A stretch of DNA of 10,000 nt, taken from positions 1 through 10,000 of the forward strand of contig NZ_JAIWNX010000109.1 of the NCBI RefSeq assembly GCF_020217185.1. Reading direction: 5' to 3'. Of the stretch, positions 1-5,293 are shown in pieces (position 1 is the first letter of the stretch; the number at the start of each line of letters is the position of its first letter). This stretch comes from Asticcacaulis sp. GTDB taxonomy: Bacteria; Pseudomonadota; Alphaproteobacteria; Caulobacterales; Caulobacteraceae. A program made the position numbers and the translations under genes. The notes beneath the pieces are model-generated. The model was given only the letters and a program-made list of their open reading frames with translations. It did not search any database and had not been told where the DNA came from.

Positions 1-672
1 AAAGACCTGCGCCTCCACGCCCTCTTTCAGCGGCAGGGCGTCCAGCTCGGCAAAGAAGGTGATGTCGATATCCGACGAATAGTTCAGTTCGCCCGCCCCG
101 TGCTTGCCCATGGCCAGCACGAACAGGCCTGGCATCAGGCCGCGCTCCCCCTTGATGTCATAGTCGATCAGGCGGCCGCGGTCGCGTTCTTCGCGCACAG
201 CCAGCGCGATCCCGGCATGGGTCACGGCGTCGGCAAAGCGCGTCAGGGCGGCGGTGACGTGATCGAGCTTCCACACATCGCCCAGATCGGCCAGCGCCGT
301 CAAAAGGTGGGCATCGGCCTTCAGGTGGCGCAGCACGCGCTTGGCGGCATCGACATCGAGGGTTTCGACCGTATCGGCCTGATCGGCCAGCGCCTCGGTG
401 GCCAGCAGGATGGCCTTCAGCCGCGCTTCGGGCGGCGACATCAGGGTTTCGCGCAGGCGCTGCGGTTCGCGCCGCATCAGCCCGGCCAGATAGGGCGAGG
501 CCCCCAGCACCGGCATCAGGGCCGGACCGGCGCGTTGCAGCAGATCGGGCCAACCTTCGGCCTCAGCCACTTCGGCAATCGCCTCATAGGCGTACAGCGC
601 CGCGCCGTCGTTCAGAACCGGCCCGCAGGGATGCAGACGATCCACCAGCGAGGAGAAAAGAATATCCGCCAT
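1..672 (-). CDS. glnE: Bifunctional glutamine synthetase adenylyltransferase/deadenylylase, N-terminal part (partial)
   Basis: GlnE adds AMP to, or removes it from, glutamine synthetase according to PII signalling, and so sets cytoplasmic nitrogen assimilation. The reading frame runs from an ATG at 672 without a stop to the window edge, giving 224 residues of a protein usually about 950-1000 long; the rest lies to the left. The diagnostic part is the nucleotidyltransferase motif near residues 187-205: AMGKHGAGELNYSSDID, with the metal-binding pair Asp201/Asp203. In the known family the N-terminal copy of this domain is the adenylyl-removing one. The upstream part is helical and rich in Ala and Leu, as expected. 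A purine-rich GAGGGG lies just upstream of the ATG and supports the start. Glutamine synthetase itself is not in view. The gene is on the same strand as the two-component genes but is separated from them by an oppositely oriented small gene, so it probably has its own promoter in 673-936. Confidence 0.93.
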   Translation of the reverse strand, partial: MADILFSSLVDRLHPCGPVLNDGAALYAYEAIAEVAEAEGWPDLLQRAGPALMPVLGASPYLAGLMRREPQRLRETLMSPPEARLKAILLATEALADQADTVETLDVDAAKRVLRHLKADAHLLTALADLGDVWKLDHVTAALTRFADAVTHAGIALAVREERDRGRLIDYDIKGERGLMPGLFVLAMGKHGAGELNYSSDIDITFFAELDALPLKEGVEAQVF

Positions 673-936
673 GCCCCTCTGTTAGGCGAATCGAGGCGCA
701 GACACAAGGGTGGCCTTGGGTTTCGCTTTGTGCAAACGGTATACAGCCGCGTGTGCATGGACAGGGGGAGATGATCGTTAACCGGTCTTTACTTTCATCC
801 CGTTCAGTTCACAAAAACAGGAAGAGTATAAAAATAAGAAATCAAGGCCAATACCGTCGAGATTTTCAAATTAACGCGTTATAAAGCGTGTATCCTTAAT
901 AAAAGACACCCTGCCCTTATCGAAAGTACCGCGTCC
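673..936. other. Intergenic region between glnE and the small membrane-protein gene
   Basis: No convincing gene is present in this 264-base divergent gap. The part from about 785 to 905 is clearly more AT-rich than its surroundings and should hold the promoters of glnE (leftward) and of the small gene at 937 (rightward). TATAAA boxes occur at 827-832 and 880-885, but neither has a good -35 partner 16-18 bases upstream. A perfect 10-base palindrome TAACGCGTTA lies at 872-881 and may be a regulator site. None of these can be assigned with confidence. Confidence 0.4.
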
Positions 937-1140
937 ATGTCCTTTGCCAAATCGCTCCTGATGCCGAAGAAAATCCTCATCGCCGGATGGGTGATGATCA
1001 TAGCGTTATGGCTGGCCATCGCCGTCGAGCGGTTTACGGATATCGAGACCCTGCCCTTTGTGCGGACGGTCTTCATCTATCTGGTGCTCGATTACATGTG
1101 GGCGACCTTCTACCGCCAATGGCGCGGCGGCAAGGCCTGA
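937..1140 (+). CDS. Small two-helix membrane protein, function unknown
   Basis: This 67-residue protein is not recognised. It has a short basic N-terminus (residues 1-12), a hydrophobic segment at about 13-29 (ILIAGWVMIIALWLAIA), an acidic loop, a second hydrophobic segment at about 40-58 (FVRTVFIYLVLDYMWATFY) and a basic tail RQWRGGKA. Two inner-membrane helices with both ends in the cytoplasm are the likely topology. Third codon positions are strongly G/C, as in neighbouring real genes, which argues that it is coding. The Shine-Dalgarno sequence before 937 is poor; an ATG at 961 is an alternative, but it would cut the basic N-terminus short. The stop TGA at 1138-1140 directly abuts the stop of the converging sensor kinase gene. 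Its place beside a membrane sensor kinase is suggestive only, because it is on the opposite strand. Confidence 0.62.
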   Translation: MSFAKSLLMPKKILIAGWVMIIALWLAIAVERFTDIETLPFVRTVFIYLVLDYMWATFYRQWRGGKA

Positions 1141-2610
1141 TCACCCCACCGGCGGCAGGACCAGCGCCGTGCGCAGCCCCGGCCCCTGATCGCCATAGAC
1201 GCCAGGGCCTTCGTCGATACTCAGGCGGCCCTTGTGCGCCACGGCCACGGCCTCGACCATCGACAGACCCAAGCCTACACCCGGCAGGGAGCGTGAATTT
1301 TCCAGCCGCACAAAGCGTTGGGTGATGCGCGCGCGGTCGGCTTCGGGCACGCCCTGCCCCGTATCGGTGACCGAAAACTCGATCTCACGCCGCGAATTGT
1401 GCCTCAGCCGCAGGGTAATGCCGCCCGTCTGGGTATATTTGATGGCGTTGTCGAGCAGATTGGCCATGGCCTGCGCCAGAAAATCACGATTGCCATAGGC
1501 CTTCACGCCCGGCTCGATCTCGGCGGTAAATTCCAGCCCCTTGTCCTCGGCCAGAATTTCAAACAGCTCGCGCATGTCTTCGGCCAGCGCCGACGCGTCG
1601 AACAGCTTCTGGTCCGGGGCCTGACCCGCCGCCTGAAGCCGCGAGATCGAAAACACCGTCTGGAAGGTGCGCAACAACTGATCGGTTTCGGCCAGCGCCC
1701 GCTCGATCACCTCCGGGGCCTGCGACGGGTCTTTTTCGACGTCGTAAAGCGACACTTCGAGCTTGGAGCGCAGGCGCGACAAGGGCGTGCGCAGATCATG
1801 GGCAATGGCGTCGCCGGCGTATTTGAGATTGCCCATGGTCTTTTCCATGCGGTCCAGCGTCTCATTGACCCGTTCGGCCAGAGCGTCAAATTCATCCCCC
1901 GAATTACGCAGCTTGGCCCGCGCCTTGAGGTCGCCCTCCTTGACCAGATCAAAGACCTGCATCAGGCCCTGCACCGAGCGCGACACTTCGTTATTGATGA
2001 TCATGCCGGCAAACAGGCCCAGCACGATGACCAGCACCCCGCCGCCCCACAGGGCCTTGAAGCCCATGTCGAAGCCCTTTTCCGACCAAGACGTGTCCAT
2101 GCCGACATAGAGGGACAGGCCGGGCTCCAGCGTCACCACCTGCCCGCGATAGGCATAGGATTTGCGTTTGCCCGCCGGATCGGTCAGGCGGTAATTGATC
2201 TGAAACGCGCGCTCATCGCCGCCGACATAGCGGGCCTTTTCTCGGATATGGTCAAAGACCTGCGGCGACACTTCGGTTGTGGCGCGGCGGTTTTCGGCCA
2301 GGATCTCGCCATCGTCGCGATAGACGATCTTGACGAAAAACCACTCGGTTATGTCTTCCTGACTGAGGGTTTCGACCACCGCCTCTTCGCCCTGTTCGCG
2401 ATACACCTCCTCCAGATAGTCGATGCGCGACTTGACCTGCGCGTCGGACACGGCCTTGGTTTCGGCCGAAGAGGCGATGTAGATATAGGCAAAGATCAGC
2501 ACCGCCACGAAGGAATAGACGGTGATAAACATCAGGGTCAGACGGAAGGGCGTCTGCCTGAACATGGTGGCTTTCAGCGAAAAGCGCGCAGGGTTGGGAA
2601 GGGCGATCAC
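1141..2610 (-). CDS. Membrane sensor histidine kinase with HAMP domain
   Basis: This is a classical transmembrane histidine kinase of 489 residues. Helix 1 (about 23-46) and helix 2 (about 187-205) enclose a periplasmic sensor domain of about 140 residues whose ligand cannot be read from sequence. A HAMP linker follows (about 206-258), then the dimerisation domain with the phospho-acceptor in AIAHDLRTPLSRL (His271). The ATP-binding domain has the N box NLLDNAIKYT (Asn388), the G1 box DTGQGVP and the G2 box GVGLGLS. The GTG at 2610 lies 9 bases after the regulator's stop, which suggests translational coupling; an ATG at 2565 (starting MFRQTPFR) is a credible alternative that removes 15 residues. 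Neither has a strong ribosome site. It should phosphorylate the regulator encoded directly upstream. It ends flush against the converging small membrane-protein gene. Confidence 0.93.
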   Translation of the reverse strand: MIALPNPARFSLKATMFRQTPFRLTLMFITVYSFVAVLIFAYIYIASSAETKAVSDAQVKSRIDYLEEVYREQGEEAVVETLSQEDITEWFFVKIVYRDDGEILAENRRATTEVSPQVFDHIREKARYVGGDERAFQINYRLTDPAGKRKSYAYRGQVVTLEPGLSLYVGMDTSWSEKGFDMGFKALWGGGVLVIVLGLFAGMIINNEVSRSVQGLMQVFDLVKEGDLKARAKLRNSGDEFDALAERVNETLDRMEKTMGNLKYAGDAIAHDLRTPLSRLRSKLEVSLYDVEKDPSQAPEVIERALAETDQLLRTFQTVFSISRLQAAGQAPDQKLFDASALAEDMRELFEILAEDKGLEFTAEIEPGVKAYGNRDFLAQAMANLLDNAIKYTQTGGITLRLRHNSRREIEFSVTDTGQGVPEADRARITQRFVRLENSRSLPGVGLGLSMVEAVAVAHKGRLSIDEGPGVYGDQGPGLRTALVLPPVG

Positions 2611-2619
2611 GACCTGTTT

Positions 2620-3294
2620 TTAGGGCTTGAGCTGATAGCCTTCGCCACGCACCGTATGCAGCATCGGGCGATCAAAGCCCTTATCCAGCTTGGCGCGTAG
2701 ACGCGAAATATGCACGTCGATGACATTGGTCTGCGGGTCGAAATGATAGGCCCAGACCTTTTCCAGCAACATGGTGCGCGTGACGCTCTGGCCCACATGG
2801 CGCATCAGGAATTCCAGAAGCTGAAACTCACGCGGTTGCAGGTCGATCTCGGACGTGCCGCGCTTCACCACGCGGGTAATCAGGTTCATTTCAAGATCAC
2901 CGACGCGCAGGGTGGTTTCCACCGCGCCCGTGTCTTTGCGCCGCAACAGCGCCTCAAGCCGCGCCACCAGTTCGACCAGCGCATAGGGCTTGACCAGATA
3001 ATCATCCGCCCCGGCCTTCAGGCCATAGACGCGGTCTTCGAGTTCGCCCAGCGCGCTGAGGAACAGCACCGGCACATCGATCCCTTCGGAACGGGCGATT
3101 TCCAGCATCGACACGCCATCGAGGCCCGGCATCATGCGATCCAGCACGACCACGTCAAATTCGCCGTCGCGCAGCGCTTTCAGCCCCGCTTCGCCGTCGT
3201 GGGTAACGACGGACTCAAAGCCCTGCTCCGACAGGCCCTTCTGCATGGTCAGGGCCGCTTCGACATCGTCTTCGACTATCAATACCTTGGTCAT
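2620..3294 (-). CDS. OmpR/PhoB-family response regulator
   Basis: This 224-residue two-domain transcription factor is the cognate partner of the sensor kinase downstream. The receiver domain (about 1-115) has the acidic pocket Glu8/Asp9/Asp10, the phosphorylation site Asp52 in VVVLDRMMPGLDG, Ser80 and the switch pair Tyr99/Lys102 in DDYLVKP. The winged-helix domain (about 125-224) shows the family signature LQPREFQLLEFLMRH, a recognition helix around TNVIDVHISRLRAKLD and the C-terminal hairpin TVRGEGYQL. All catalytic residues are present, so it should be phosphorylated normally. It is the first gene of a two-gene operon with the kinase, and a promoter candidate lies at 3329-3357. Target genes cannot be deduced. 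Autoregulation, and control of the divergent phasin operon through the shared 223-base upstream region, are possible but unproven. Confidence 0.95.
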   Translation of the reverse strand: MTKVLIVEDDVEAALTMQKGLSEQGFESVVTHDGEAGLKALRDGEFDVVVLDRMMPGLDGVSMLEIARSEGIDVPVLFLSALGELEDRVYGLKAGADDYLVKPYALVELVARLEALLRRKDTGAVETTLRVGDLEMNLITRVVKRGTSEIDLQPREFQLLEFLMRHVGQSVTRTMLLEKVWAYHFDPQTNVIDVHISRLRAKLDKGFDRPMLHTVRGEGYQLKP

Positions 3295-3328
3295 GTGCTG
3301 AATGCCCCGCGCAACCTTGTCTTTATCC

Positions 3329-3357
3329 TTAGTAAAGCGCGCCGCCGGTCCTGTGAA
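3329..3357 (-). promoter_or_regulatory. Candidate promoter of the two-component operon
   Basis: Read on the minus strand, TTCACA (3357-3352, five of six matches to the -35 consensus) is followed after 17 bases by TACTAA (3334-3329, a weak -10). The position, about 35 bases before the regulator's ATG, is plausible. The remaining upstream sequence to 3517 must also hold the phasin promoter, for which I see no clear pair of boxes. Confidence 0.35.
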
Positions 3358-3517
3358 GGGGTTGCGGTGTTAAAAAGCTGTCATGTAACGCCTGCGGCGC
3401 AAGGCCCAATTTCCGACTTTATTGCAGCGCACAAAGCGGGTAAATAACCTCTGGCGGCCTATGCACAAATGCGCTTAATATCAGGCAAAAGCGCAGATTA
3501 CAGGGGATACCGAGACC

Positions 3518-3889
3518 ATGACCAAAGCCGATTCACCGTTTGAACAGGGCCTGAAAATGATGGGCACGCAGCAACAACTGGCGGCGCGCAGTCTGGTCAA
3601 TCTGATCGGCATGATTTCGGCCTCCTCGCACCGCTATGCGCAGGAAACCACGGCCTTTACGCGCGACGCCCTGTCGCTGATGCAGCAGGCGGCCCAGACG
3701 CGCGACCCGGCCGAACTGCGCGAGCTTCAGAGCCAGTGGGCCAAGACCTGCGTCAAGTATGGTCAGAACCAGACCCGCGCCACCATGAGCTTTGTCGAAC
3801 AATGCGGCCTTCAGGCGCTGAATGCCTCGGCACCGCAAGGCGACGATCTTCCCCCCAAAGAGTCCGGGGCAGAATCCCAACCCAAATAG
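3518..3889 (+). CDS. Phasin family protein (polyhydroxybutyrate granule-associated)
   Basis: Phasins coat polyhydroxyalkanoate granules and control their number and size. This 123-residue protein has the expected features: no signal peptide or membrane segment, and a long amphipathic helical stretch (about 8-105) rich in Ala, Gln, Leu and Met. It contains the phasin-like core ARSLVNLIGMISASSHRYAQE, the pattern ARDALSLMQQAAQTRDPAEL with a helix break at Asp-Pro, and LQSQWAKTCVKYGQNQTR. The tail (about 108-123) is short, polar and probably disordered. The ATG at 3518 follows a weak purine stretch. The stop is 10 bases before the hydroxybutyrate dehydrogenase start, so the two are co-transcribed; that neighbour strongly supports a storage-polymer role. 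The family assignment rests on pattern and context because phasins diverge quickly. A generic coiled-coil protein is the alternative. Confidence 0.8.
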   Translation: MTKADSPFEQGLKMMGTQQQLAARSLVNLIGMISASSHRYAQETTAFTRDALSLMQQAAQTRDPAELRELQSQWAKTCVKYGQNQTRATMSFVEQCGLQALNASAPQGDDLPPKESGAESQPK

Positions 3890-3899
3890 GAGTATCCCT

Positions 3900-4682
3900 A
3901 TGCTGACTGGCAAAACCGCCCTCGTAACCGGCTCGACGTCGGGTATCGGATTGGCCATCGCGCGCAAGCTGGCCTCAAAGGGCGCAAAGGTGATGCTGAA
4001 CGGCATGGGGGATGCCGCCGAAATCGAAAAGCTGCGCGCCGACATGGCGGCCGAATTCGGCGTTGAGGTGGCCTTTAACGGCGCCGACCTGACGAAGGTC
4101 GAAGCCATCGAGGCCCTGATCACGGACACGACGCAAAAGCTGGGTGGGCTGGACATTCTGGTCAACAATGCCGGCATTCAGCACGTCTCGCCCATCGAAG
4201 ACTTCCCGGTCGATAAGTGGAACATGATCATCGCGCTGAACCTGTCGGCGGCGTTCCACACCACGCGCCTCAGCTTCAAAGGCATGAAGGACCGCGGCTG
4301 GGGCCGCATTATCAACATCGCCTCGGCGCACGCCCTCGTCGCCTCGCCGTTCAAGGCCGCCTATGTGGCGGCCAAGCACGGCATTGCCGGCCTGACCAAG
4401 ACGATCGCCCTCGAAGGGGCCGAACACGGCGTGACCTGCAACGCCATCTGCCCCGGCTATGTGCTGACGCCGCTGGTCGAAAAGCAGATCCCGGATACGG
4501 CCAAGGCGCGCGGCCTGACCGAGGAACAGGTGATCAAGGACGTGCTGCTGGCGGCCCAGCCGACCAAAAAGTTTGTTGAAACCGACGACATTGCCGAACT
4601 GGTGGTCTTCCTGTCTTCGGACGCCGCCAGGTCGATCACCGGTGCGCTGCAATCCATCGACGGCGGCTGGACGGCGGCGTAG
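3900..4682 (+). CDS. bdhA: D-3-hydroxybutyrate dehydrogenase (short-chain dehydrogenase)
   Basis: This cytoplasmic enzyme (EC 1.1.1.30) interconverts D-3-hydroxybutyrate and acetoacetate with NAD, the step after polyhydroxybutyrate depolymerisation. The 260-residue length is typical. The Rossmann signature TGSTSGIG is at 10-17 and NNAG at 89-92; the catalytic tetrad is Asn114, Ser142, Tyr155 and Lys159. The residues known to hold the substrate carboxylate and methyl group in bacterial hydroxybutyrate dehydrogenases are also in place: Gln94, His144, Lys152 and Gln196. This makes the specific call much firmer than a generic short-chain dehydrogenase. The protein ends in the usual SIDGGWTAA. The start at 3900 has a good AGGAG at 3888-3892, which overlaps the end of the phasin gene. 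The frame is open 78 bases further upstream, but that extension lies inside the phasin gene and lacks dehydrogenase sequence. Confidence 0.95.
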   Translation: MLTGKTALVTGSTSGIGLAIARKLASKGAKVMLNGMGDAAEIEKLRADMAAEFGVEVAFNGADLTKVEAIEALITDTTQKLGGLDILVNNAGIQHVSPIEDFPVDKWNMIIALNLSAAFHTTRLSFKGMKDRGWGRIINIASAHALVASPFKAAYVAAKHGIAGLTKTIALEGAEHGVTCNAICPGYVLTPLVEKQIPDTAKARGLTEEQVIKDVLLAAQPTKKFVETDDIAELVVFLSSDAARSITGALQSIDGGWTAA

Positions 4683-4697
4683 GCGTCGAACCGTGAT

Positions 4698-4736
4698 TTG
4701 ACGGTGCGCGTCCGTGAATTTATCATTAGATGATAA
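4698..4736 (+). promoter_or_regulatory. parDE promoter with palindromic operator over the -10 box
   Basis: TTGACG at 4698-4703 and TATCAT at 4721-4726 are separated by 17 bases, a good sigma-70 promoter. The -10 box is itself the left arm of a perfect inverted repeat: TTATCAT (4720-4726), spacer TAG, ATGATAA (4730-4736). ParD antitoxins are ribbon-helix-helix repressors that bind such palindromes in their own promoters, so this is very probably the autoregulatory operator. A GGAG ribosome site follows at 4738-4741. Confidence 0.75.
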
Positions 4737-4748
4737 CGGAGACGCGTC

Positions 4749-5009
4749 ATGCCCAGCAGCTACAGCCTTGGGGCTCACTTCGAAAACTTCATCCAGACGC
4801 AACTGGCCAGCGGACGCTACAACAACGCCAGCGAGGTCCTGCGCGACGCCCTGCGCCTGATGGAAGACCGCGAACGCCGTCTGGCGTCGCTGGACGCCAA
4901 GCTACAGGAGGGCTTGCGCGATATAGAAGAGGGGCGTGTCTATGATATTGAAGATGTCTTTGCCGAACTGGATGCTGAACTTGCAGCACTCGAAAGCAAA
5001 CACGCTTGA
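4749..5009 (+). CDS. parD: ParD-family antitoxin of a type II toxin-antitoxin system
   Basis: ParD binds and neutralises the ParE toxin and represses the operon. The 86-residue protein has the ribbon-helix-helix part at about 4-45: the strand SYSLGAHFENFI, then RYNNASEVLRDALRLME, the typical ParD signature. It is followed by an acidic, flexible C-terminal part (about 50-86, LQEGLRDIEEGRVYDIEDVF and onward) that should wrap the toxin. The ATG at 4749 has GGAG seven bases upstream. The stop TGA (5007-5009) overlaps the parE TTG start. Base composition changes sharply inside the gene: the first 172 bases are about 65% G+C and the last 89 about 45% (hand count). The break falls close to the boundary between the DNA-binding and toxin-binding parts, which suggests a recombinant gene. 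Confidence 0.92.
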   Translation: MPSSYSLGAHFENFIQTQLASGRYNNASEVLRDALRLMEDRERRLASLDAKLQEGLRDIEEGRVYDIEDVFAELDAELAALESKHA

Positions 5010-5293
5010 AAGTCATAATCACGCAGAGCGCCCAAACGGATTTGCGTGAAATTGCGCGCTATATTGCGCAAGATAACCCCAAACACGCCCGAACCTTCGC
5101 TCAAGAGTTAAAGGATAGGGCGCTCGCTATTGGCGACACACCCTACGGCTCGCCCTTAATGGAATGGTTTGAGGCAGCCGGGTTTCGCCGCAAGCCGTAT
5201 CGGGACTACGCAATCATCTACAAGGTTATTGCCGAAAAAGTCTATGTCACTCGCATCCTGCACAGCGCTCGCGACATAGACACCCTTCTGTAG
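5006..5293 (+). CDS. parE: ParE-family toxin of a type II toxin-antitoxin system
   Basis: ParE toxins of the RelE/ParE fold characteristically poison DNA gyrase; the target here is inferred from the family. The 95-residue protein has the expected alpha-hairpin start (QTDLREIARYIAQDNP, HARTFAQELKDR) followed by a beta sheet ending with the family motif FRRKPYRDYAIIYKV and VYVTRILHSARDI. It starts at a TTG whose last two bases belong to the parD stop (four-base overlap 5006-5009), so translation is probably coupled and kept low; no ATG lies nearby in frame. The gene is about 53% G+C, below its neighbours, which suits horizontal acquisition. The stop at 5291-5293 directly abuts the stop of the converging ABC transporter gene. 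No truncation is visible, so the toxin is likely functional. Confidence 0.92.
   Translation: MKVIITQSAQTDLREIARYIAQDNPKHARTFAQELKDRALAIGDTPYGSPLMEWFEAAGFRRKPYRDYAIIYKVIAEKVYVTRILHSARDIDTLL

Noticed and set aside
158..553. A 131-codon minus-strand open frame within glnE
   Set aside because: It is an alternative frame of glnE, very rich in Arg, Ala and Gly; the overlapping glnE frame contains the conserved nucleotidyltransferase motif.
871..885. A possible CtrA-type cell-cycle regulator site (TTAACGCGTTATAAA)
   Set aside because: It has one TTAA half but the second half is not TTAA at the required seven-base spacing, so it does not meet the known consensus.
1318..2700. A 460-codon plus-strand open frame
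   Set aside because: It runs opposite the sensor kinase gene, with no recognisable domain and the same antisense composition.
3975..4802. A 275-codon minus-strand open frame opposite bdhA
   Set aside because: The opposite strand encodes a dehydrogenase with every catalytic and substrate residue in place; this frame is its antisense.
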